A stretch of 64,000 bases of DNA from Streptomyces roseolilacinus (GCF_014649335.1 NZ_BMSV01000006.1:248001-312000); one strand, 5' to 3'. Counted from the first letter of the stretch, positions 40,465 through 49,195 are shown. Program-made: numbers and translations. Notes: a model not told the origin generated them from the sequence alone.

Positions 40465-40539
40465 GGGGCCGTAGCGCAGGGGTCGTCGCGCGCGGTCTCC
40501 AAAACCGCGAGGACGCCGGTTCGAATCCGGTCGGTTCCG
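40465..40539 (+). tRNA. tRNA-Trp(CCA)
   Basis: Folds as acceptor GGGGCCG / CGGTTCC (two G-U pairs at positions 3 and 4), D-stem GCGC, anticodon arm GCGGT-CTCCAAA-ACCGC (anticodon CCA), T-arm GCCGG-TTCGAAT-CCGGT, discriminator G, no encoded CCA. 75 nt. The G-U pairs and short D region are unusual, so it may be a second, divergent tRNA-Trp. Confidence 0.85.
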
Positions 40540-40597
40540 CCCCGCCTGCGCGGGCCGGAGGAAAACCGGCGGCAGGGCGCGGTGCGTCCCTGGTGGC

Positions 40598-41379
40598 ATG
40601 GACGCGATGTCTCGTGGTGTGCGGCAGTTCCTCTCGTTCGGGCTTCTGCAGGTGCGCTGTTGTGCCTTCGCCGTGGCGCTCGTCGGGGGCATCGCGGTGT
40701 CCGCCGTGCTGCCCGAACTGCCCGTCGCGCGGTACGACCTGGTGCTCGTGTACGGGGTCGCCCTGGCCTTCGTCGCCCGGCGGGTGGGGTGGGACACCGC
40801 GCGGGACACCGGGGTGATCGCCGCCTGCCACGTCATCGGGTTGCTGTTCGAACTCGTCAAGGTGCGGCTCGGATCGTGGAGTTACCCCGAGGACGCCCTC
40901 ACGAAGGTCGCCGGGGTGCCGCTGTACGGGGGGTTCCTGTACGCCGCGGTCGGGAGCTACGTGTGGCGGGCCTGGCACCTCTTCGACCTGCGCGTCCTCG
41001 GGTACCGGGCGACCGTGACCGCGGTCCTCGCCGGTGCCGTCTACGTCAACTTCCTCACCCACCACTGGCTTCCGGACCTCCGCTGGCCGCTCGCCGCCGG
41101 ACTGCTGCTGGCGACCGCCGGGCCCGGGTGCGGTTCACGGTCGGGGAGCGGTGGTACCGGATGCCGCTCGGGCTGTCGTTCGTGCTGATCGGGTTCTTCC
41201 TCTGGGTCGCCGAGAACGGCGCCACGTACGTCGGCGCCTGGAGCTACCCGCACCAGCTGGACGGCTGGGAGCCGGTCGCGTTGACCAAGTTCGGGGCGTG
41301 GGCGCTGTTGATCAGCGTGACCTTCGTGCTCGTCGAACGGACCCGGCGCCGGCGCGGTGGTGATCCCGCGGCGGTGTGA
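40598..41379 (+). pseudogene. DUF817 membrane protein, frameshifted
   Basis: Residues typical of DUF817 integral membrane proteins run from MDAMSRGVRQFLSFGLLQ through FELVKVRLGSWSYPEDALTK, GVPLYGGFLYAAVGSYVWR and VNFLTHHWLPDLRWPL in one frame until about 41120. The family sequence then resumes one frame away with RVRFTVGERWYRMPLG, WVAENGATYVGAWSYPHQLD and the end at 41379. One missing base in the G/C run at 41120-41125 would join them into a normal ~260-residue protein. It is either a real frameshift or a sequencing/assembly error. Function of the family is unknown. Confidence 0.8.
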
Positions 41380-41460
41380 TCCACGGGGTCCGGGGTTTAT
41401 CGGGAGGGCTGTCACGCTTCAGGGGGATCGGGGCGTACACCCCGATTTGCCGGAGGGGTG

Positions 41461-41517
41461 ATGGGCAGCATGATCCGCGAGACGACGAGGGCACACCACT
41501 CAGGGAGGACCGCATGA
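41461..41517 (+). CDS. Possible 18-residue peptide, coupled to the next ORF
   Basis: MGSMIRETTRAHHSGRTA, preceded by GGAGGGG; its stop overlaps the next ATG (ATGA). Very short, so coding is uncertain. Confidence 0.25.
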   Translation: MGSMIRETTRAHHSGRTA

Positions 41518-41633
41518 CCCGCATCCCCACCGCCTGCCCCCCCGGCGCGGCCCCACCACCGGCGTGGAGGCCGGCCGCGCCGGCTCCGCCGACCACGCGG
41601 TCCCCACCAGGTGGGCCACGGCCCGAGGGGTGA
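41514..41633 (+). CDS. Possible 39-residue Pro-rich peptide
   Basis: ATG with AGGGAGGA at a good distance; product begins MTRIPTACPPGAAPPP. Third-position GC is better in another frame after a run of seven C, hinting at a frameshift. Unknown. Confidence 0.3.
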   Translation: MTRIPTACPPGAAPPPAWRPAAPAPPTTRSPPGGPRPEG

Positions 41634-41692
41634 GGCGACGAGGGGCGCCAGGGGAGGGCGACGAAAGAGGGGGGTGGGGAGGGGCGGCGATC

Positions 41693-41736
41693 CGCGGCCC
41701 GCACGCTGGTACGGAGGTACCGGGGTGCGGGCCGCG
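41693..41736. terminator. Hairpin, probable terminator
   Basis: 12-bp perfect stem with an inner 5-bp stem, between the short ORFs and the sigma-factor gene. Confidence 0.55.
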
Positions 41737-41804
41737 CGCCGTCTCCGGCCCCCGGAACCCTGACCGCGTGGCCGCCTCCCCTCCCCCTACAGGAGGTGGG
41801 ACCC

Positions 41805-41879
41805 GTGCCGTCCCTACAACCTGAGGGGGACACCGTTTCGGGACCTGGGGGCGATCCCCGCGCGGGCACCCGCTCCTAG
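41805..41879 (+). CDS. Possible 24-residue leader ahead of the sigma factor
   Basis: GTG preceded by AGGAGGTGG at ideal distance; encodes VPSLQPEGDTVSGPGG and a short tail, ending TAG 9 bp before the sigma-factor start. Could be a leader peptide. Confidence 0.3.
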   Translation: MPSLQPEGDTVSGPGGDPRAGTRS

Positions 41880-41888
41880 CGTGGACGT

Positions 41889-42434
41889 ATGACCGCGACT
41901 ACTGGCCCCGTCTGCGCCGGAGCCTCCACGGCCGCCACCGCGTACCCGTCCTTCTCCTCGTACGTACGGGCTCGGGGGCCCCTCCTGCTGCGCACCGCCC
42001 GCTCGCTCACCGCCAACCCGAGCGACGCCGAGGACCTGCTGCAGACCGCCCTCGCCAAGACGTTCGTGGCCTGGGAGCGCATCGAGGACCACCGCGCCCT
42101 CGACGGCTACGTGCGCCGCGCCCTCGTCAACACGCGCACGTCGCAGTGGCGCAAGCGCAAGGTGGAGGAGTTCGCGTGCGACGAGCTTCCCGAGCCGTAC
42201 AGCGTGCCGGAGCCCGACCCGGCCGAGCGGCAGGCCCTGCACGACGCGATGTGGCGAGCGGTCATGAGGCTCCCCGACCGGCAGCGCGCCATGGTCGTCC
42301 TCCGGTACTACGAGGACCTCAGCGAGGCGCAGACGGCGGCGGTGCTCGGGGTCTCCGTGGGCACGGTCAAAAGCGCCGTCTCCCGCGCACTCGGCAAACT
42401 ACGGGACGATCCGGAGCTCTCGCCGGTACGGTGA
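41889..42434 (+). CDS. ECF sigma factor, SigE (sigma-E-like) family
   Basis: A 181-residue extracytoplasmic-function sigma factor. Region 2 runs LLLRTARSLTANPSDAEDLL with VRRALVNTRTSQWRK; region 4 contains LPDRQRAMVVLRYYEDLSEA and the helix-turn-helix AAVLGVSVGTVKSAVSRALG. The N-terminus (MTATTGPVCAG) is short and there is no anti-sigma gene next to it, unlike many ECF loci. Start ATG 41889. A parS site follows 72 bp after the stop. Confidence 0.93.
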   Translation: MTATTGPVCAGASTAATAYPSFSSYVRARGPLLLRTARSLTANPSDAEDLLQTALAKTFVAWERIEDHRALDGYVRRALVNTRTSQWRKRKVEEFACDELPEPYSVPEPDPAERQALHDAMWRAVMRLPDRQRAMVVLRYYEDLSEAQTAAVLGVSVGTVKSAVSRALGKLRDDPELSPVR

Positions 42435-42506
42435 CGCCGAGCGGCACGTCGCGCACGAGCGGTCCTACCCGGGCGGAGACGGCCCGAGCAGGGCACTCAC
42501 GGGGGT

Positions 42507-42520
42507 GTTTCACGTGAAAC
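42507..42520. promoter_or_regulatory. parS: parS centromere site (exact)
   Basis: GTTTCACGTGAAAC, perfect 14-bp match, in the gap between the sigma-factor and acyl-CoA ligase genes. Confidence 0.93.
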
Positions 42521-42539
42521 CGCGTACCTCCGGGTAGTG

Positions 42540-42557
42540 ACATACCGCTCGGTATGT
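42540..42557. promoter_or_regulatory. TetR-type operator ahead of the acyl-CoA ligase
   Basis: ACATACCGCTCGGTATGT has 8-bp perfect arms around CT, a form used by TetR-family regulators of fatty-acid genes. It lies 56 bp upstream of the start codon. Confidence 0.6.
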
Positions 42558-42612
42558 GAGCAGAATCTGCACACCACACTGCCGCGTAGCGAGCGCCCAT
42601 CGGGAGGACGCC

Positions 42613-44262
42613 GTGCTGAGCACCATGCAGGACGTACCGCTGACCGTCACCCGCATCCTTCACCACGGGATGACGATCCACGGGAAGTCGCAGATCACCA
42701 CCTGGACCGGAGGGCCGGAGCCGCACCGCCGCAGCTTCGCCGAGACCGGCGTCCGGGCCACGCGGCTGGCCAACGCCCTGCGCGACGAACTCGGCGTCAC
42801 CGGCGACGACCGGGTCGCGACGCTCATGTGGAACAACGCGGAGCACGTCGAGGCCTACCTGGCGATCCCCTCCATGGGCGCGGTCCTGCACACGCTCAAC
42901 CTGCGCCTGCCGGCCGAGCAGCTGGTCTGGATCGTCAACCACGCCGCCGACCGGGTCATCCTGGTCAACGGCTCCCTCCTCCCGCTCCTCGCGCCGCTCC
43001 TGCCGCACCTGCCGACGGTCGAGCACGTCGTCGTCTCCGGCCCCGGCGACCGCTCCGTCCTCGACGAGGCCGCGCCGCGCGTCCACGACTACGAGGAGCT
43101 GATAGAGGGCCGCCCGGACACCTTCGACTGGCCCGAGCTGGACGAACGCCAGGCCGCGGCCATGTGCTACACCTCCGGCACCACCGGGGACCCCAAGGGC
43201 GTCGTCTACTCCCACCGCTCCATCTACCTGCACTCCATGCAGGTGAACATGTCCGAGTCCATGGGCCTCACCGACCGCGACACGACCCTCGTCGTCGTCC
43301 CGCAGTTCCACGTGAACGCCTGGGGCCTGCCACACGCCACCTTCATGAGCGGCGTGAACATGCTGATGCCGGACCGCTTCCTCCAGCCCGCCCCGCTGGC
43401 CGAGATGATCGAGAAGGAGCGGCCGACGCACGCCGCCGCCGTCCCCACCATCTGGCAGGGCCTCCTCGCCGAGGTGACCGCCAACCCGCGTGACATCTCC
43501 TCCATGGCCAACGTCACCATCGGCGGCGCCGCCTGCCCGCCCTCCCTCATGGAGGCGTACGACAAGCTGGGCGTCCGCCTCTGCCATGCCTGGGGCATGA
43601 CGGAGACGTCCCCGCTCGGCACCATGGCGTTCCCGCCGGCCGGCCTGTCCGACGAGGAGGAGTGGCCGTACCGCGTCACGCAGGGCCGCTTCCCGGCCGG
43701 CGTCGAGGCGCGGCTGATCGGCCCGGGCGGCGAGACGCTGCCGTGGGACGGCGAGTCGGCCGGTGAGCTGGAGGTGCGCGGCCCGTGGATCGCGGGCGCG
43801 TACTACGGCGGCTCGCAGAGCGAGCCGCTGCGCCCCGAGGACAAGTTCAGCGAGGACGGCTGGCTGAAGACCGGCGACGTCGGCGTCATCAGCCCCGACG
43901 GGTTCCTCACCCTCACGGACCGCGCGAAGGACGTCATCAAGTCGGGCGGCGAGTGGATCTCGTCGGTCGAGCTGGAGAACGCCCTGATGGGCCACCCGGA
44001 CGTCGCCGAGGCCGCCGTCGTGGCCGTCCCGGACGACCGGTGGGGCGAGCGCCCGCTCGCGACGGTCGTCCTCAAGGAGGGCGCGGACATCGGCTACGAG
44101 GTGCTGCGCGCGTTCCTCGCGGAGTCGGGCATCGCCAGGTGGCAGCTGCCGGAGCGCTGGGCGGTCATCCCGGCGGTGCCGAAGACGAGCGTCGGCAAGT
44201 TCGACAAGAAGGTGATCCGCAAGCAGTACGCGGACGGGGAGCTGGACGTCACCCGGCTCTGA
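42613..44262 (+). CDS. Fatty acid/medium-chain acyl-CoA ligase
   Basis: AMP-forming acyl-CoA synthetase of 549 residues that activates a fatty or aryl acid. The adenylate-forming signature YTSGTTGDPKG is at residues 186-196, the GWLKTGDVG hinge region starts at 416, and the C-terminal catalytic Lys is Lys529 in TSVGKFDKK. I chose the GTG at 42613 because GGAGG lies 5 nt ahead; ATG at 42625 is an alternative. The TetR-type palindrome upstream suggests control by a fatty-acid-responsive repressor encoded elsewhere. Confidence 0.92.
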   Translation: MLSTMQDVPLTVTRILHHGMTIHGKSQITTWTGGPEPHRRSFAETGVRATRLANALRDELGVTGDDRVATLMWNNAEHVEAYLAIPSMGAVLHTLNLRLPAEQLVWIVNHAADRVILVNGSLLPLLAPLLPHLPTVEHVVVSGPGDRSVLDEAAPRVHDYEELIEGRPDTFDWPELDERQAAAMCYTSGTTGDPKGVVYSHRSIYLHSMQVNMSESMGLTDRDTTLVVVPQFHVNAWGLPHATFMSGVNMLMPDRFLQPAPLAEMIEKERPTHAAAVPTIWQGLLAEVTANPRDISSMANVTIGGAACPPSLMEAYDKLGVRLCHAWGMTETSPLGTMAFPPAGLSDEEEWPYRVTQGRFPAGVEARLIGPGGETLPWDGESAGELEVRGPWIAGAYYGGSQSEPLRPEDKFSEDGWLKTGDVGVISPDGFLTLTDRAKDVIKSGGEWISSVELENALMGHPDVAEAAVVAVPDDRWGERPLATVVLKEGADIGYEVLRAFLAESGIARWQLPERWAVIPAVPKTSVGKFDKKVIRKQYADGELDVTRL

Positions 44263-44280
44263 CCGGCTGCCCCGGTACGT

Positions 44281-44319
44281 GAGGGGGGAGGAGCGGGCGA
44301 GGCCCGGTCCTCCCCCCTC
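44281..44319. terminator. Terminator between acyl-CoA ligase and kinase genes
   Basis: 12-bp perfect stem GAGGGGGGAGGA / TCCTCCCCCCTC with a 15-nt loop, between convergent genes. Confidence 0.75.
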
Positions 44320-44325
44320 GTCGCG

Positions 44326-47300
44326 TCAGTTGGTGCCGATCTTCGCGAGCAGGTCGACGATCCGCGACTGCACCTCGGGGCTCGTGGACCGCTCCGCCAG
44401 GAACAGCACCGTCTCGCCCGACGCCAGCCGCGGCAGGTCCTCCTCGTCGAGGCCCGCCGAGGTGTAGACGACCAGCGGCGTGTGGTTCAGGTGGCCGTTG
44501 GCGCGCAGCCAGTCGATGATCCCGGCCCGCCGGCGCCGTACCTGCATCAGGTCCATGACGACGAGGTTCGGCGGCAGCTGCGTGGCGAGCGCGACCGCCT
44601 CGCTGTCCACCGCCGCCCGCTGCACCTGCATGCCGCGCCGCTCCAGGGCGGCCGCCAGCGCGTGCGCGATCTCGTCGTGCTCCTCGATCAGCAGGACCCG
44701 CGACGGGTGCTGCCCGCTGTCGCGCGGCGCCAGCGCCTTGAGGAGCACGGCGGGATCGGCGCCGTACGCGGCCTCGCGGGTGGCCTGGCCGAGCCCGGCC
44801 GCCAGCAGCACCGGCACCTCGGCGGCGACCGCCGCCTGGCGCAGCGACTGCAGGGCGGTGCGCGTGATGGGCCCGGTCAGCGGGTCCACGAACAGGGCCG
44901 CCGGGAACGCGGCGATCTGCGCGTCGACCTCCTCGCGGGAGTGCACGATCACCGGCCGGTAACCGCGGTCGGTCAGCGCCTGCTGCGTGGACACGTCCGG
45001 CGCGGGCCAGACGAGGAGGCGGCGGGGGTTGTCCAGAGGCTCGGGCGGCAGTTCGTCGTCGACGGGCTGCGGCTGCGGCTCGTTGGCGACCTCGACGGCG
45101 CCGCCCGGTCCGTCCAGCGGTTCGGGGCCCTCGTCCGCTCCCTCGTCCGGTGCCCCTATCTCGTAGGCGCGGCCCTCGGCGGGGGCGGTGAGGCGCTGGT
45201 GGGCGGGGGGCGTGGCGGCGTGCGGCACCGGCGCGGGGGTGCCGGCCGCGGGCGTCGCGGTGGCCGCGTCGGGCGCGGGCTGCGGGTCGACCTCCGGAGG
45301 CGTGGCCAGCCTGCGGCGGCGCCCGGAGCCGGTACCGGTGCCCTGGGCGGGCGTCTGGTGCTGGGCCGTGGCGGCCTGCTGCGCGAACGGCACGCCCTGG
45401 CCGAGGGTGCGGACGCTGAACGCCCGGCCCTGCGTGGAGCCGGCCGCGTCGGCGGGTGCCCCCTGGGGCGTGCCGGCCGCGGGGGCCGCGGGCGCTCCGG
45501 GTGCGGCCACGGCGCGGCGCCGCCCGGTGGGGCCGGCCGCGTCACCGGGCGCGGGAGCGGCGGCGGTGGCCGGGGCGCTCGGAGGTACGGCGGCGCCGGT
45601 GGCGGCCGGCGGCACGGGGACGCCGTTGGGCACGGGGGCGTTGGGCGGCATGGGAGCGCCAGGCGGTACGGGAGTGCCAGGCGGTACGGGGGTAGCGGGG
45701 CCGCCGGCACCGGCGGGGGCACTCGGCGGTACGGCGGCGGACGGTACGGCGGCACCAGGCGGTACGGGGGCACCGGCGGCACCAGGCGGTACGGGCGCAC
45801 CCGGCGGTACCGGCCCGCCCGTCGGGATCGGGAGGGGGTGGGGCTGCGGCGGCGTGTGGTCGGCGCCCGGCGGCGTGCGCACGGCGTCGTGGCGGCTCTC
45901 CGCGGCCGGCGCGACCGGAGCGGCCGGCGCGATCGGCTGCGCCTGCGCCGCCGGTCGGCCCGCCGGTCCACCCGCCGGCACGGCCCGGCCGGCCTGGGCC
46001 GGCTGGGTGTCCTGGCCGGTCGGGGCGGGCGCGGTCCGGGCGCGGTCCGCGGCGGCCGGGGGGAGGGCGAAGGCCGCCCGCCCCGTGCCCTCACCGGTCG
46101 ACCCGGAACGGTCCTGGCCCGCCGAGAGCGCCCGGCGCGCACGGCGCCCCGCGGGCGCCTGCGCCGGTACCGACGCAGGCGGCAGCGCCGGTACGGCGTC
46201 ACCCGCCGGGGCGACGCCCTGCGGCGGGACGGTGTCCCCGAGCGCCGCCGGACGGGCCTGCGCCGACTCGGCGGCCGTCACGACGGAGCCCTCCGCCGGT
46301 ACGGCCTCGGCCGGGCTGGGCCGCCCGCGACGGCGTCCGGTCGGTTCGGGGCTCCCGGAGGTCTGCGCGGGCACGAGCCGCTGCTCCCCCGTCGCGTCCC
46401 CGGAGTGCGCGGCGGCGCGGCGGCGGCCGGTCGGCGGGGCCGCCACGGGGTCCTCGGCGCGTACCGGACTGTCGAGGAAAGCGTCCGTCGAGGCGCGCCG
46501 GGCCCGCCGCCGCCCGCCGCCCACGGTGGTGTCACCGGAACCCGGGACGCGTCCCGGACCGGTCTGCTGCGCGGGCAGCGCCACGGCCACGGCCCCCTCC
46601 GACGCCTCCCCGGCTCCGGTCTCCGCGGCGTCCTCGTCGTCCGCTTCGGGGGCGACCGGCGCGTCGGCCCCCCTCCCCGCGCCCAGCGGCACCTCCAGCA
46701 CGTACGCGCTGCCGTTCGTACCGGGCACCTCGTGCGTCTGGAGGACACCGCCGTGCGCGCGCACGATCCCGCGCACGATCGGCTCGTGCACCGGGTCGCC
46801 GCCGGCGTACGGCCCGCGCACCTCGATCCGCACGACCTCACCGCGCTGCGCCGCGGCCACCACGATCGTCGAGTCGGCGTAACCGCCGTCCGCCGTGACG
46901 CGCGCCTTGCCCGTGGAGTCGACGCCCGCGACGTCGGCGACCAGGTGCGCCAGGGCGGTCGCCAGGCGCCCGCCGTCGATCTCCGCCTCGATCGGCGGCG
47001 CGTGCACCGCGAACTGCACCCGCCCCGGACCGATCAGCTCGACCGCGCCGTCGAGACCGCTCGCCACGACCGCGTCGAGCAGCACCGGCTCCTTGCTCAG
47101 CTCCTCCTCGCCCACGTCCAGCCGCTGGAAGCCGAGGACGTTGTCGACGAGGGTCGTCATCCGGGCGTACCCGGCGGCCAGGTGGTGGAGGATCTGGTTG
47201 GCCTCGGGCCACAGCTGCCCGGCGGGGTCCGCCGCGAGCGTGCCCAGCTCGCGGCGCAGTTCCTCCAGCGGCCCGCGCAGCGACCCGCCCAGGACGGCGG

Positions 47301-48279
47301 TCAGCTGGGTGTGCCGCGCGGCGAGCGACTCGTACCGCTCCGCGGCCTCGGCGAGCCGCTCCTCGTACGCGGCGACCTCGGCGTCGTGCTTCTCGGTCAG
47401 CCCGGCGGTCTCGGCCTCGTGCTTCTCCGTGAGCGCGGCGATCCGGTCGGCGTGCTCCTCGGCGAGCTGCTCGTACGGGCGCCGGTCGGCGAACGTCATG
47501 ACGGCGCCGACGAGCTGGTCCCCGTCCCGCACGGGGGCGGTCGTCAGGTCCACCGGTACGGCGGAGCCGTCCTTCGCCCAGACGACCTGCCCCCGGACGC
47601 GGTGCTTGCGCCCCGAGCGCAGCGTGTCGGCGAGCGGCGACTCGTCGTACGGGAAGGGCTCCCCCTCCGCGCGCGAGTGCAGCATCAGCGAGTGGAGCTC
47701 CTTGCCGCCCAGGTCGCTGGCCCGCCAGCCCAGCATCTGGGCGGCGGCGGGGTTGACCAGGACGATGCGCCCGTCGGTGTCCGTGCCGACGACGCCCTCG
47801 GAGGCGGCGCGCAGGATCATCTCGGTCTGGCGCTGTGAACGGGCCAGCTCGGCCTCGGTGTCGATGGTCCCGGAGAGGTCGCGGACGACGATCATCAGCA
47901 GTTCGTCGCCGCTGTACGAGCTGGGGCCGTACGAGTCGTACGCCTCGCGGCCGTCCTCCAGGCCGGCGCTGGTGACCTCGACGGGGAACTCGCTCCCGTC
48001 CGTCCGCCGGGCCACCATGCGGGTCGGCTTCGTCCTGCCCAGCCGGTCCGCGGCCTCGGGGCGCCGCATGGAGCCCGGGATGAGGCGCGAGTCGAACGAG
48101 GGCAGCAGGTCCAGCAGGCCACGCCCCACCAGCGCCGTACCGGGCGTCTCGAACATCTCGAGCGCGATGGTGTTGGCGTTGACGACCGTGCCGTTGGTGT
48201 TGACGAGGACGAGCCCGTCCGGCAGGGCGTCGAGTATGGCTGCGAGGCGAGCAGCGCCTCGGGATGGCCTGCTGCTCAC
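44326..48279 (-). CDS. Very large PAS/histidine-kinase-like hybrid protein, degenerate
   Basis: A 1,317-residue protein: two PAS domains (LDALPDGLVLVNTNGTVVNA near residue 15 and ILRAASEGVVGTDTDGRIVL near 150), a coiled coil of repeated EKHEAE units, kinase-like dimerisation and ATPase regions, about 500 residues of Pro/Ala-rich linker with repeated PPGAPVPPG units, and a C-terminal receiver-like domain (RVLLIEEHDEIAHAL, VVMDLMQV). The phosphoacceptor His is absent (GGSLRGPLEEL where SHELRTPL is expected), and the N and G1 boxes are poor. It probably signals by binding rather than by phosphotransfer. The GTG at 48279 follows GGGAGGAAG. Confidence 0.85.
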   Translation of the reverse strand: MSSRPSRGAARLAAILDALPDGLVLVNTNGTVVNANTIALEMFETPGTALVGRGLLDLLPSFDSRLIPGSMRRPEAADRLGRTKPTRMVARRTDGSEFPVEVTSAGLEDGREAYDSYGPSSYSGDELLMIVVRDLSGTIDTEAELARSQRQTEMILRAASEGVVGTDTDGRIVLVNPAAAQMLGWRASDLGGKELHSLMLHSRAEGEPFPYDESPLADTLRSGRKHRVRGQVVWAKDGSAVPVDLTTAPVRDGDQLVGAVMTFADRRPYEQLAEEHADRIAALTEKHEAETAGLTEKHDAEVAAYEERLAEAAERYESLAARHTQLTAVLGGSLRGPLEELRRELGTLAADPAGQLWPEANQILHHLAAGYARMTTLVDNVLGFQRLDVGEEELSKEPVLLDAVVASGLDGAVELIGPGRVQFAVHAPPIEAEIDGGRLATALAHLVADVAGVDSTGKARVTADGGYADSTIVVAAAQRGEVVRIEVRGPYAGGDPVHEPIVRGIVRAHGGVLQTHEVPGTNGSAYVLEVPLGAGRGADAPVAPEADDEDAAETGAGEASEGAVAVALPAQQTGPGRVPGSGDTTVGGGRRRARRASTDAFLDSPVRAEDPVAAPPTGRRRAAAHSGDATGEQRLVPAQTSGSPEPTGRRRGRPSPAEAVPAEGSVVTAAESAQARPAALGDTVPPQGVAPAGDAVPALPPASVPAQAPAGRRARRALSAGQDRSGSTGEGTGRAAFALPPAAADRARTAPAPTGQDTQPAQAGRAVPAGGPAGRPAAQAQPIAPAAPVAPAAESRHDAVRTPPGADHTPPQPHPLPIPTGGPVPPGAPVPPGAAGAPVPPGAAVPSAAVPPSAPAGAGGPATPVPPGTPVPPGAPMPPNAPVPNGVPVPPAATGAAVPPSAPATAAAPAPGDAAGPTGRRRAVAAPGAPAAPAAGTPQGAPADAAGSTQGRAFSVRTLGQGVPFAQQAATAQHQTPAQGTGTGSGRRRRLATPPEVDPQPAPDAATATPAAGTPAPVPHAATPPAHQRLTAPAEGRAYEIGAPDEGADEGPEPLDGPGGAVEVANEPQPQPVDDELPPEPLDNPRRLLVWPAPDVSTQQALTDRGYRPVIVHSREEVDAQIAAFPAALFVDPLTGPITRTALQSLRQAAVAAEVPVLLAAGLGQATREAAYGADPAVLLKALAPRDSGQHPSRVLLIEEHDEIAHALAAALERRGMQVQRAAVDSEAVALATQLPPNLVVMDLMQVRRRRAGIIDWLRANGHLNHTPLVVYTSAGLDEEDLPRLASGETVLFLAERSTSPEVQSRIVDLLAKIGTN

Positions 48280-48436
48280 GACGACGCTTCCTCCCACCGA
48301 CCTACTGCCACTTACGGGAGGGAGTCTAAGGGTTGAGGGTGTACGCGGGGCGGCGGATGAGGGGGAGCTCTGCGCGAGGTTTTGTGCACATGGCGTACGC
48401 CCCCGGTCCATAACCGCTGGTGGGTGCGCCGCCGCG

Positions 48437-48892
48437 CTACGACCGCGCCATCGGGAGAACGGGCTTCAGGTTCTCCCAGCGGGCGATCTCGCAGCCGTTC
48501 GTCCGGGTGAAGCGGGCGTCGATCTCGCGGCCGCGCCAGGTGCCGGTGACGTGGGCGGTGGCGGGGCCGCCGTGCTGCTGGGTGCACATCCGGTCCTGGG
48601 GGACGGGCGCGAACGGGTCCTGGCCGCCCTCGGACAGCGTCGCCAGCCGCGCGCAGGCCCGGTCGGCGCGCGGGTGGGTGCCGCTGCTCCGGTCGCCGTC
48701 GCACTCCAACCTGAACGTTCCGTCGGCGGCCGGGTTGCCGGACCGCTCCACGACGATCGTCAGCGAGTCGGAGTGGGTGAGCAGCGAGGAGAGCGGCGGC
48801 AGCGGCGGCAGCGGCGCGGCCGCGGCGAGGGGCGCGCCGACGCCGAGGGCGGCGACGGAGGCGGCGGAGGTCAGGACGAGACGGCGCAGCAT
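48437..48892 (-). CDS. Secreted SSI-like protease inhibitor
   Basis: A 151-residue secreted protein related to Streptomyces subtilisin inhibitor. Signal peptide MLRRLVLTSAASVAALGVG with cleavage near AAAAPL. Four Cys (RLECDG, RACARL, RMCTQQ, NGCEIA) match the two SSI disulfides, and CTQQHGGPATAHVTGTWRGR matches the reactive loop and the strand after it. The P1 position would be Gln (usually Met or Lys), and the usual C-terminal FxF is replaced by a basic tail. Target specificity is probably changed or lost. ATG at 48892 with TTGGAG. Confidence 0.82.
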   Translation of the reverse strand: MLRRLVLTSAASVAALGVGAPLAAAAPLPPLPPLSSLLTHSDSLTIVVERSGNPAADGTFRLECDGDRSSGTHPRADRACARLATLSEGGQDPFAPVPQDRMCTQQHGGPATAHVTGTWRGREIDARFTRTNGCEIARWENLKPVLPMARS

Positions 48893-49098
48893 GTGGACTC
48901 CAAGGTGGTCGGGAACCATGCGGGGCGCCGGCGGGGACCGGCTCCCCACCTCTCTAACGCTGCACCGGCCGCCGCGTTGCGCAACCGTAAGCCTTTGCCC
49001 TGCGCCCCCGACGCCTAGTACCGTGGACGGCGATTGGTGGCGCGGCCCCGGGCTGTGTCATCATCTGCACGCACCACACGCGCGAGCGCAGGTGCACT

Positions 49099-49189
49099 GG
49101 AGGCGTCGCCTAGTCCGGTCTATGGCGCCGCACTGCTAATGCGGTTTGGGTTTTAAAGCCCATCGAGGGTTCAAATCCCTCCGCCTCCG
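49099..49189 (+). tRNA. tRNA-Ser(GCU)
   Basis: Acceptor GGAGGCG / CGCCTCC with discriminator G; anticodon loop CTGCTAA gives GCU; long extra arm; T-loop TTCAAAT. No encoded CCA. Confidence 0.95.
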
Positions 49190-49195
49190 CCCCAC

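Larger units (their letters stand above)
41380..41888. other. Region with hairpins and short coupled ORFs
   Basis: About 510 bp without a clear gene. ATCGGGG-CGTACA-CCCCGAT (41427-41446) ends the DUF817 transcript. A larger perfect 12-bp stem CGCGGCCCGCAC (41693-41704) / 41725-41736 has an inner GGTAC/GTACC. Short ORFs with good ribosome-binding sites are listed separately. Confidence 0.5.

Noticed and set aside
45600..45830. GGCGGTACGGG repeats in the giant kinase gene as an intergenic repeat array
   Set aside because: They encode the Pro/Gly/Ala linker (PPGAPVPPG units) in frame, so they are coding low complexity.
44482..47838. 1,118-codon plus-strand frame opposite the giant kinase
   Set aside because: Antisense shadow; long open frames opposite GC-rich, repeat-rich genes arise by codon bias alone.
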